From the NCBI GenBank assembly GCA_025457725.1, contig JALOTU010000016.1, forward strand, positions 1-17,707: a stretch of 17,707 bases of DNA. The letters are read 5' to 3'. The position numbers were made by a program, and so were the translations under genes. Source of the DNA: Verrucomicrobiota bacterium. Lineage in GTDB: Bacteria; Verrucomicrobiota; Verrucomicrobiia; Limisphaerales; DSYF01. Below, in pieces: positions 7,911 to 16,147 of the stretch. The notes beneath the pieces were generated by a model. It worked only from the letters and a program-made list of their open reading frames with translations. It was not told the DNA's origin and made no database searches. Positions within the stretch are counted from its first letter, which is position 1, and the number at the start of each line of letters is the position of its first letter.

Positions 7911-8627
7911 ATGGCTGCGATCACACTCACCATTGACGACAAGCAGGTCAGCGCCGAGGACAGCCAGTCCGTGCTGAGCATTGCGCAGGAGCAGGGGATC
8001 GCCATTCCCACGCTCTGCCACCTGGAGGGGGTTTATGATGTGGGCGCCTGCCGGCTCTGCCTGGTGGAGGTGGCCGGGGTCAACAAGCTGCTCCCCGCCT
8101 GCACCACCAAGGCCACTGAAGGCATGGTGGTCCGGACCGACACCGAACGCCTGCGGAAGTATCGCAAGATCACGCTCGAGCTGCTCTTTGCCGAGCGCAA
8201 TCACGTCTGCGCCATCTGCGTGGCCAACGGTCACTGCGAACTCCAGACCATGGCCTACAACCAGGGCATGGATCATGTGCGCTACGACTACTGTTTCCCC
8301 AAATGGGACATGGATCTCACGCACGAGCGGTTCGGCATGGACCACAACCGCTGCATCCTCTGCGCCCGCTGCGTTCGCGCCTGCTGGCACATCGAGGGCG
8401 CGGGCACCAAGAATGTCGCCGGCCGCGGGGCCCGCTCCCATATCATCACCGACATGTTCCAGCCCTGGGGCGAGGCGGAGTCCTGCACCAGCTGCGGCAA
8501 ATGCGTCATGGCCTGTCCCACCGGCGCCCTGTTTGAACGCGGTTCCACCACCGGGGAGATGCAGCGCGACCGCACCACGCTCGAGTTCATCGTCACCGCA
8601 CGGGAGAAGAAACAATGGATCGCTTAA
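7911..8627 (+). CDS. hoxU: NAD-reducing [NiFe] hydrogenase diaphorase subunit HoxU
   Basis: HoxU corresponds to the N-terminal part of complex I NuoG and carries the iron-sulfur chain linking the HoxF flavin to the HoxY/HoxH module. In 238 residues I see a plant-type [2Fe-2S] ferredoxin domain (C36, C47, C50, C64), the His-Cys cluster motif with H98, C100, C103 and C109, and two bacterial-ferredoxin [4Fe-4S] motifs: C148-x2-C151-x2-C154-x3-C158 and C192-x2-C195-x2-C198-x3-C202. All ligands are intact. The molybdopterin-like domain of full NuoG is absent, as expected for HoxU. The ATG at 7911 has no Shine-Dalgarno, but the ferredoxin fold begins at once. The 3' end overlaps hoxY by 13 nt. Confidence 0.94.
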   Translation: MAAITLTIDDKQVSAEDSQSVLSIAQEQGIAIPTLCHLEGVYDVGACRLCLVEVAGVNKLLPACTTKATEGMVVRTDTERLRKYRKITLELLFAERNHVCAICVANGHCELQTMAYNQGMDHVRYDYCFPKWDMDLTHERFGMDHNRCILCARCVRACWHIEGAGTKNVAGRGARSHIITDMFQPWGEAESCTSCGKCVMACPTGALFERGSTTGEMQRDRTTLEFIVTAREKKQWIA

Positions 8628-9163
8628 GAGTTGCCACCATCTGGTTCGGCGGTTGTTCCGGCTGCCATATGTCGTTCCTCGACCTCGACGAGTTCCTCAT
8701 CGATCTCGCCGCGAAGATCGAGATCGTCTTCAGCCCCGTGGTGGACACCAAGGAATACCCGGCCGCTGTCGATGTCTGCCTGATTGAAGGCGCGCTCTGC
8801 AACGAGGAGAACGTCGAGTGGCTCAAGATCATCCGCGAGCGCACCCGGGTCCTCGTGGCCTTTGGCGACTGCGCCGTGACCGGCAACGTGCCGACCATGC
8901 GCAACGCGCTGGGCCTGAACAACGACGTCAACGTCCTGGACCGCGCCTACCGCGAATGTGCCGACAACAACCAGGGCATTCCCAACGAGGCCGGGATTGT
9001 ACCCACGCTGTTGAAGCGGGTGATCCCGCTGCACGAGGTGGTGCATGTGGACCTGTTCCTGCCCGGGTGCCCGCCGCCGGCCGGCCGCATCAAGTCGCTG
9101 CTCGTGCAGGTGTTGGAGGGCCAATCGCCGGTGTTGGAGGGCGCGAACATCAAATTTGGCTGA
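8615..9163 (+). CDS. hoxY: NAD-reducing [NiFe] hydrogenase small subunit HoxY
   Basis: HoxY is the hydrogenase small subunit that holds the [4Fe-4S] cluster proximal to the NiFe site. The 182 residues show WFGGCSGCHMSFLDLDE with C14 and C17, GDCAVTGNVP with C86 and LPGCPPPAGR with C152, the four expected ligands of one cluster. There is no Tat signal and no medial or distal cluster domain, consistent with a soluble group 3d enzyme rather than a membrane-bound uptake hydrogenase. A GGGAG ribosome-binding sequence at 8602-8606 sits 8 nt before the ATG. The start lies within hoxU and the gene is followed 33 bp later by hoxH. Confidence 0.94.
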   Translation: MDRLRVATIWFGGCSGCHMSFLDLDEFLIDLAAKIEIVFSPVVDTKEYPAAVDVCLIEGALCNEENVEWLKIIRERTRVLVAFGDCAVTGNVPTMRNALGLNNDVNVLDRAYRECADNNQGIPNEAGIVPTLLKRVIPLHEVVHVDLFLPGCPPPAGRIKSLLVQVLEGQSPVLEGANIKFG

Positions 9164-9196
9164 GCCGCACACCAGCGAGACGGAGAGAAACGAATT

Positions 9197-10624
<1,428 letters not shown>

Positions 10625-10652
10625 AGAATTTGCTGAGTCGGTTTGTGGTTAG

Positions 10653-10667
10653 TTGGTTGGTTGGTTG
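10653..10667 (+). repeat. TTGG tetranucleotide run
   Basis: TTGGTTGGTTGGTTG, nearly four copies of TTGG, sits between the hoxH stop and the terminator stem. It is a simple tandem repeat with possible slippage variation and has no other visible role. Confidence 0.7.
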
Positions 10668-10670
10668 CGT

Positions 10671-10704
10671 GCAGGCCGGGGGTGGTTCCCCGGCCTGCTT
10701 TTTT
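10671..10704 (+). terminator. Intrinsic terminator of the hox operon
   Basis: An 11-bp perfect stem, GCAGGCCGGGG (10671-10681) pairing with CCCCGGCCTGC (10688-10698), closes a 6-nt loop GTGGTT and is followed at once by six T residues (10699-10704). It begins 46 bp after the hoxH stop. The structure is a classical rho-independent terminator on the + strand and separates hoxEFUYH from rapA. Confidence 0.93.
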
Positions 10705-10765
10705 ACGTACGCACTGCCGCGCCGGTGCCGGCGTTGGTGGCACTCCCCGCCAGTTCTGCCTTCCA

Positions 10766-10794
10766 AGAACCGGGGTTCTGTCGGCATGATGCCG
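10766..10794. promoter_or_regulatory. Two adjacent inverted repeats upstream of rapA
   Basis: AGAACC-GG-GGTTCT (10766-10779) and CGGCAT-G-ATGCCG (10782-10794) are two perfect dyads 2 bp apart, 43-72 bp before the rapA ATG and downstream of the hox terminator. Neither is followed by a T-run, so they are not terminators. They could be operator sites or an RNA stem in the rapA leader. No regulator family is recognised, and short dyads are common in G+C-rich DNA. Confidence 0.3.
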
Positions 10795-10837
10795 CCCGAT
10801 TGCACAGGCCCAGGCACGTGCAGAAGCCAAACCCTCG

Positions 10838-13693
10838 ATGCCATTCAACTTCCAGCCCGGCCAGCGATGGATCAGCGAAACCGAACCCGAACTCGGGTTG
10901 GGCACGGTGCTGCGCGTCTCGGACCGGACGGTGACGGTGGTGTTCGGGGCCAGCGCGGAGACCCGCGAATACGCCCGCGACAACGCCCCGCTGCGCCGGG
11001 TGCGCTTCCGGGTCGGGGACAGCCTCCGAGGCCGCGACGGCTCCGAACTGACAGCGGAATCGGTTATCGAACGGCAGGGGCTTCTGGTCTATGCGGGGCA
11101 GGGGCGGGCGTGGCCCGAAGCGGAGCTGAGTGACGCCATCAGTTTCAACCGGCCTGAGGAACGTCTGCTCGCCGGCCAGGTGGATCCACCCCGCAGCTTC
11201 GACCTGCGGGCCGCCGCGTTGGAACACCAGCACCGGCGACGGAAATCCGGAGTTCGCGGCTTCCTTGGCGGCCGGATTGATCTCATCCCCCACCAGCTCT
11301 ACATCGCGTCCGAAGTGGCGCGAAGGCTGGTGCCGCGGGTGCTGCTGGCAGACGAAGTCGGGCTGGGAAAAACGATCGAGGCCTGCCTGATCCTGCATCG
11401 TCTGATCCAGACCGGGCGCGCGCAACGCATCCTGATCCTGGTCCCTGAATCGCTGGTTCACCAGTGGTTCGTGGAACTGCTGCGCCGGTTCAATCTCTGG
11501 TTCCACATCTTCGACGAGGAAAGCTGCGCGGCCATCGAAGCCGCCCATCCCGAGGCCAATCCCTTCGAGGACGATCAGCTGGTGCTCACCAGCATCAGCC
11601 TGCTAAGCGGAAACGAACGCCGCCTCCAGCAGGCGTTCGACGCCGGATGGGACTTGCTGGTGACCGACGAGGCCCACCACCTCGGGTGGTCGCCGGAATC
11701 AGTCAGTCCGGAGTATGCCGCCGTGGAGCGGCTGGCGGGCAAGGTGCCCGGGCTCCTGCTGCTGACCGCAACCCCCGAGCAGCTGGGCATGGCCAGCCAT
11801 TTTGCGCGACTGCGATTGCTGGACCCCGACCGGTTCCATGATCTGGAAGCGTTCATTCGTGAAGCGGAGCACTACCGGGACGTGGCCAGGTTGGCCCAAC
11901 GGCTCACAGCCAGGCAGGCGTTTGCCCCTCGCGACATCCGCCTCCTCGCCCAGGTAATGTCGGACACCGAATCAAATGTTTGTACCCGGCTGAAAGCCAT
12001 CACCGACGGGGACGAGGCCCGTCGCGCGGAGCTGATGGAGGCGCTGCTGGATCAGCATGGGACCGGGCGAGTGATGTTTCGCAACACTCGCGCCACCATC
12101 CGCGGATTCCCCGACCGCGTCGCGCACCTGTATTCGCTTCCCGCACCGGCGGTGGATGCGGATCTGTGGATCGCCCTGGCCGATGAGTTCGCGGCCGACG
12201 TTCATCCCGCAGCGGCCCTCCGGTTTGAACCCGATCTCGTGGATGACCCGCGCATCGCCTGGCTCGCCGGCCTGCTGCAACGCGAAGCTCCGTCCAAGAT
12301 CCTCCTGATTTGCCGCACGCGCGCCAAGGCGGAGGCGATTGAGGCCGCCCTGCGATTGCGGATTGATGTGAAACAGGCGCTGTTTCACGAGGGGCTTTCC
12401 CTGGTGCAACGCGACCGCAGTGCCGCATGGTTTGCCGAAGAGGACGGCGCGCGCCTGCTTATCGCCAGCGAGATCGGCAGTGAAGGGCGCAATTTCCAGT
12501 TCGCCCATCACCTGGTCCTGTTCGATCTTCCCCCCGGCCCCGAGCTCCTGGAACAGCGCATTGGACGGCTGGACCGCATCGGCCAACACTCGGAGATCCA
12601 GGTTCACGTGCCGTTCGTTGCCGGCAGCCCGCAGGAGGCGTTGGCGCGTTGGTTTGATGAGGGGTTGAACACATTCGAACGAAACCTCCACGGCGGCCAC
12701 GAACTCTGGGAGCGCTTTGGCGCCCGGGTGCGCGATCTGGCGCAGGACTTTCATGAGACCCGGGACGCGACGCGGATTGAACTGGATCGGCTGATCGCGG
12801 AAACGCGGCTGGCGCGGGAGGCGGTGGCGACACGGCTGGAGCAGGGCCAGGATCGGCTTTTGGAACTCAATTCCTTTCGCGCGGACACGGCGACCGGACT
12901 GGTGCGGGCCATTGGCATCAATGACCACGATCGCGCACTGGATGCGTTCATGCTCGAGGTGTTCGAACATTACGCCATCCAGGTGGAGGAGCTGGGACCG
13001 CGCACCTTTTTGCTGGGCTCCGCGCAGGTGTTCGCGGATTGCTTCCCCGGACTGCCGGCCGTGGGGCTGACGGTCACCTGCGATCGGCGGCAGGCGCTCA
13101 GCCGGGAGGACATGCAATTCCTGACCTGGGACCACCCTCTGGTCACCGGTGCCCTTGACCTCCTGCTGGGTTCGGAGCAGGGCAACAGCAGCTTCGCCCG
13201 CTGGCCCGATCGCAAAACGGCGGGCGTTTATCTGGAGACGATTCACGTGCTGGAATGCATCGCTCCCGCGCCCCTGCATGTGGACCGGTTCCTGCCGGCG
13301 ACTCCGATCCGCGTATTGGTGGATCATCAGGGTGAGGACTTGGGCGGCACCCTGGCCGCCGGGAAGTTGTCGGGGCTGTTGAAGGACGGGGATGCCCATC
13401 CGTTGCTCGACCGTCCCGCGCTGCGGGAGGAACTGTTGCCCGCGCTCTTGCAAAAATCCCGGGCCATCGCGGCGGAACAGGTCGCCGGCATTGTCGCCCG
13501 GGCGCAGGCACAAATGAGCGCGCAGCTGGATCGCGAAATCACCCGCCTCGAGGCCTTGCGGAAGGTCAACCGCAGCGTCCGGCCTGAGGAGATCCAGCTG
13601 CTCGTGGAGCAACGCAGCAAGTTGGCGCGGCACCTGACGGACGCGCGCCTGCGTCTCGATGCGATCCGATTGATCCATCGCGGCCCGGGTTAA
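10838..13693 (+). CDS. rapA: RNA polymerase-associated SWI2/SNF2 ATPase RapA (HepA)
   Basis: RapA binds RNA polymerase and uses ATP-driven translocation to recycle stalled or post-termination polymerase. The 951 residues align by eye with E. coli RapA (968) from end to end: the N-terminal opening PGQRWISETEPELGLGTV, then Walker A ADEVGLGKT (171-179), DEAH (277-280), LLTATPEQLGM (308-318), FHEGLSLVQRDRSAAWFAEE, SEIGSEGRNFQFA (544 on), RIGRLDRIGQ (574-583) and a C-terminal tail with SRLEALRKVN-like RLEALRKVN. The near-identity of the first 20 residues to E. coli RapA fixes the ATG at 10838, although no ribosome-binding site is visible. It is transcribed separately from hox. RapA is best known from Gammaproteobacteria, so its presence here may reflect transfer or a wider distribution than usually described. 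Confidence 0.95.
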   Translation: MPFNFQPGQRWISETEPELGLGTVLRVSDRTVTVVFGASAETREYARDNAPLRRVRFRVGDSLRGRDGSELTAESVIERQGLLVYAGQGRAWPEAELSDAISFNRPEERLLAGQVDPPRSFDLRAAALEHQHRRRKSGVRGFLGGRIDLIPHQLYIASEVARRLVPRVLLADEVGLGKTIEACLILHRLIQTGRAQRILILVPESLVHQWFVELLRRFNLWFHIFDEESCAAIEAAHPEANPFEDDQLVLTSISLLSGNERRLQQAFDAGWDLLVTDEAHHLGWSPESVSPEYAAVERLAGKVPGLLLLTATPEQLGMASHFARLRLLDPDRFHDLEAFIREAEHYRDVARLAQRLTARQAFAPRDIRLLAQVMSDTESNVCTRLKAITDGDEARRAELMEALLDQHGTGRVMFRNTRATIRGFPDRVAHLYSLPAPAVDADLWIALADEFAADVHPAAALRFEPDLVDDPRIAWLAGLLQREAPSKILLICRTRAKAEAIEAALRLRIDVKQALFHEGLSLVQRDRSAAWFAEEDGARLLIASEIGSEGRNFQFAHHLVLFDLPPGPELLEQRIGRLDRIGQHSEIQVHVPFVAGSPQEALARWFDEGLNTFERNLHGGHELWERFGARVRDLAQDFHETRDATRIELDRLIAETRLAREAVATRLEQGQDRLLELNSFRADTATGLVRAIGINDHDRALDAFMLEVFEHYAIQVEELGPRTFLLGSAQVFADCFPGLPAVGLTVTCDRRQALSREDMQFLTWDHPLVTGALDLLLGSEQGNSSFARWPDRKTAGVYLETIHVLECIAPAPLHVDRFLPATPIRVLVDHQGEDLGGTLAAGKLSGLLKDGDAHPLLDRPALREELLPALLQKSRAIAAEQVAGIVARAQAQMSAQLDREITRLEALRKVNRSVRPEEIQLLVEQRSKLARHLTDARLRLDAIRLIHRGPG

Positions 13694-14113
13694 TCTGTTC
13701 GCCGCGGTTGCCATCATAACTCCAACGGTCTCAGCAGTTCCTCCACGGCCAGGCGGTGGGTGCCTGCCCGCGCCAACAGTTCTCTCCCGGTTCATTTCAT
13801 TCGTGAAAATTCGCGCCATTCGCTTAAAAGGGATGTTGTAACGGAGTCAGAAACGGAATCGGTGCTCAGCCGGGCACGCCGTGATGCGGTGAATAACTTT
13901 TGGTGGCCACGCGACGGCAGGGTGCTATAGATGACCTTGCGCGGCGAAAGAGTCCCGAGTCCAAGTACCGGCGTAAAGATCATCGTGCCGGGGCGTCAGG
14001 ACTGGCTCTACGGAGACCATGATCCCGCTTGCGGGAGCGCCCATCTACATTGGACCTTCGCCGCGCCCCTTCTCCTGCTTTACAGCCCCCAAGTTCCTCC
14101 GCAGACTGATTTC
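13694..14113. other. Intergenic gap between rapA and the small membrane protein
   Basis: This 420-bp region has no convincing gene. An in-frame upstream extension of the next ORF (from 13931) has no protein-like character. It holds a small repeat cluster at 13799-13823 and a perfect 14-bp palindrome, TCCCGC-TT-GCGGGA, at 14023-14036. No T-run follows the palindrome. I found no tRNA or clear promoter. Confidence 0.5.
13799..13823 (+). repeat. Three tandem ATTCG-containing units
   Basis: ATTCGTGAAA, ATTCGCGCC and ATTCGC follow each other with a period of 9-10 bp, close to one DNA helical turn. Imperfect repeats of this ATTCGTG type occur, as I recall, in intergenic DNA of verrucomicrobial and related genomes, but no other copy is in this window. 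It may be a degraded dispersed repeat rather than a regulatory site. Confidence 0.4.
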
Positions 14114-14320
14114 ATGATTTTCGACAATCCCTGGTTGCTGCTGGCCGCGGGATCAGTTGTCGCCGCGGTCGCGTGGTTCGTGTCCCATCACTTCTCACGC
14201 GACGCGAAACTCACACGGCGCCGACGCCGCAGCAATGCGCGGGTGGAACCCACGGTGAACCGTCCCGTGGTCAAGCTCAGCGTCCAGACCGGGTCGAAGA
14301 AGCGAAAACGCCGCTCGTAA
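14114..14320 (+). CDS. Small basic single-pass membrane protein, unknown function
   Basis: This 68-residue ORF has one hydrophobic segment at about residues 7-25 (WLLLAAGSVVAAVAWFV) followed by a strongly basic tail, including RRRRR near 36-40 and KKRKRR at the end. By the positive-inside rule the tail should be cytoplasmic. The ATG at 14114 is chosen because the membrane segment starts directly after it; a longer frame opens at 13931 but that part looks non-coding. It ends 26 bp before yjbQ and is probably co-transcribed with it. No catalytic motif is visible. It could be an anchor or a nucleic-acid-binding membrane peptide, but this is speculation. Confidence 0.6.
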   Translation: MIFDNPWLLLAAGSVVAAVAWFVSHHFSRDAKLTRRRRRSNARVEPTVNRPVVKLSVQTGSKKRKRRS

Positions 14321-14346
14321 CCGTCCGATGGCAAATCTGCGATCCC

Positions 14347-14766
14347 ATGAAATCACTCGCTGAACATCTTTGGTTCGAGGTCCCGGGCCGCAGGGGTTTC
14401 GTCAACATCACGGACACGGTGGAAAAGCTGGTGCGGAAGAGCGGCGTCCAGGAGGGGCTCGTGCTGGTGAACGCGATGCACATCACCGCCTCCGTTTTCA
14501 TCAACGACAACGAGTCCGGCCTGCATCACGATTATGAGGTGTGGCTCGAAAAGCTGGCGCCGCACGCCCCCACGTCCCAGTACGAGCACAACCGCACCGG
14601 GGAGGACAACGCGGACGCACACCTGAAACGTCAGATCATGGGTCGGGAAGTCGTCGTCGCCATCACCCAAGGCCGGCTGGATTTCGGACCCTGGGAACAG
14701 ATCTTCTATGGCGAGTTTGATGGCCGCAGGCGGAAGCGCGTCCTGGTGAAGATCATCGGGGAGTAG
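14347..14766 (+). CDS. yjbQ: YjbQ / UPF0047 family protein
   Basis: The 139 residues match the YjbQ family throughout: GFVNITDTVEKLVRKSGV near the N-terminus, the HITASVFINDNESGL block with the conserved histidine, YEHNRTGEDNADAHLKRQIMG, and ITQGRLDFGPWEQIFYGEFDG at the C-terminus. Family members are small trimeric cytoplasmic proteins; E. coli YjbQ has weak thiamine-phosphate synthase activity, and the physiological role is unclear. I chose the ATG at 14347 because it gives the standard family length; the frame is open further upstream but overlaps the small membrane protein. No Shine-Dalgarno is visible. It is convergent with tgt, with 214 bp between the stops. Confidence 0.92.
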   Translation: MKSLAEHLWFEVPGRRGFVNITDTVEKLVRKSGVQEGLVLVNAMHITASVFINDNESGLHHDYEVWLEKLAPHAPTSQYEHNRTGEDNADAHLKRQIMGREVVVAITQGRLDFGPWEQIFYGEFDGRRRKRVLVKIIGE

Positions 14767-14980
14767 GCGGGGCCGGGTTGATCTGAACACCGAGACACCA
14801 GGATCACGGAGGGGGGCAGTGGGGTCGCATCTAAACAGTCGACATTTCACTGATCCATCGTTCATCGGCAAGCCCGCATCTGCTTGCTTGGCATCCAAGG
14901 ACCGAACCCAATGCAATCCACATTATTCCAATATTCATTTGTCAACTATTTGGAGTCGACCCATTGGTTTCCTGGCAACG

Positions 14981-16147
14981 TCAGCGCTCCTGGAGGCGGG
15001 TGGCCAGGACGCGGCGGGAGGGGACGTAGTTGGCGATGAATTCGCGGCGGAATTCGCCGAAGGTGCCCGCCGCCAGGTGGGTCCGGACGTCGCGCAGGAC
15101 GCGCAGGAACATGTGGCTGTTGTGCACGCTCAGCATCCGCGCGCCGAGGATCTCGCCCACGTTGAACAGGTGCCGCAGGTAGGCGCGGGTGAAACGCTGG
15201 CAGGCAAAGCAGTCGCAACCCTCCTCAATCGGGCGAAAGTCCGCCTTGTATTGTCCCCCCTTGAGCACGTAGGCGCCCTTGTAGGTGAACACCGTGCCGT
15301 TGCGCGCGACGCGGGTCGGGAGGACGCAATCGAACATGTCCACGCCGCGCGCGATCAATTCGACCATCTGGGCCGGCGTGCCCAGGCCCATGGCGTAACG
15401 CGGCTGGCCGGGGGGCAGGTGCGGTTCGGTCAGATCGACGGCCCGCATCATTTCCGGTTCCGGTTCCCCCACGCTCACGCCGCCGATGGCGTAGCCGTCG
15501 AAGCCCAGCTGGGTGATGGCCCGGGCGCACTGCTCGCGGAGGTGGGGATCGCTGCCGCCCTGCACGATGCCGAACACCCGCTGGCCCTCGGCGCGCGGTT
15601 GGTCGCGGCATTCCGCGGCCCAGCGCATCGTGCGCTCCACGGCGGCTTTGAGGTCCTTGGCGGACGCGTGGTGCGGCGGGCAGTCGTCGAACACCATGGC
15701 AATATCCGACCCCAGCGTCCGTTGGATGCCCATGGATTCCTTCGGGCCGATGAAGAGGAGGGAGCCGTCGAGGTGCGAGCGGAACTCGACGCCGTGCGCC
15801 TTGATCTTCCGGATCTGGGCGAGGCTGAACACCTGGAATCCGCCGCTGTCCGTGAGGATGGGCTTGGGCCAGTTCATGAACCGGTGGAGGCCGCCCGCCG
15901 CCTCGATGATCTCCATTCCGGGCCGAATGTTCAGGTGATAGGTGTTGCCCAGGATGATCTGCGTGCCCATTTCATCCAGTTCACGCGGGTCGATGGCCTT
16001 GACGGACGCCTGGGTGCCCACGGGCATGAACACCGGGGTGTCGATGACGCCGCGCGCGGTCGTGAGCCGGCCCAGCCGGGCCTTGGAGCCGGCATCCGTT
16101 TTGAGCAGTGCAAACATGCGATGGGACGTCGGCTCTCCGGGGATCAT
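14981..16147 (-). CDS. tgt: tRNA-guanine(34) transglycosylase
   Basis: Tgt exchanges guanine 34 of GUN-anticodon tRNAs for preQ1, the committed step in queuosine modification. From the ATG at 16147 it has 388 residues with LTDSGGFQVFSL (D100, proton transfer), GIVQGG (193-198), YAIGGVSVGE (219-228), GVDMFDCVLPTRVARNG (nucleophile D273) and zinc ligands C311, C313, C316 and H342. These residues are offset by a constant 9 from the E. coli enzyme, so the fold is complete. The start at 16147 overlaps the stop of the upstream gene as ATGA, implying translational coupling; an ATG at 16117 would remove ten residues. Its 3' neighbour is the convergent yjbQ. No queA is present in the window. Confidence 0.95.
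   Translation of the reverse strand: MIPGEPTSHRMFALLKTDAGSKARLGRLTTARGVIDTPVFMPVGTQASVKAIDPRELDEMGTQIILGNTYHLNIRPGMEIIEAAGGLHRFMNWPKPILTDSGGFQVFSLAQIRKIKAHGVEFRSHLDGSLLFIGPKESMGIQRTLGSDIAMVFDDCPPHHASAKDLKAAVERTMRWAAECRDQPRAEGQRVFGIVQGGSDPHLREQCARAITQLGFDGYAIGGVSVGEPEPEMMRAVDLTEPHLPPGQPRYAMGLGTPAQMVELIARGVDMFDCVLPTRVARNGTVFTYKGAYVLKGGQYKADFRPIEEGCDCFACQRFTRAYLRHLFNVGEILGARMLSVHNSHMFLRVLRDVRTHLAAGTFGEFRREFIANYVPSRRVLATRLQER

Noticed and set aside
13931..14113. Upstream extension of the small membrane protein frame
   Set aside because: The added residues show no protein-like pattern, and the membrane segment starts right after the internal ATG at 14114.
14938..14970. TTGACA-like box on the - strand in the yjbQ-tgt spacer
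   Set aside because: It would fire antisense into yjbQ, and no -10 box lies at a suitable distance.
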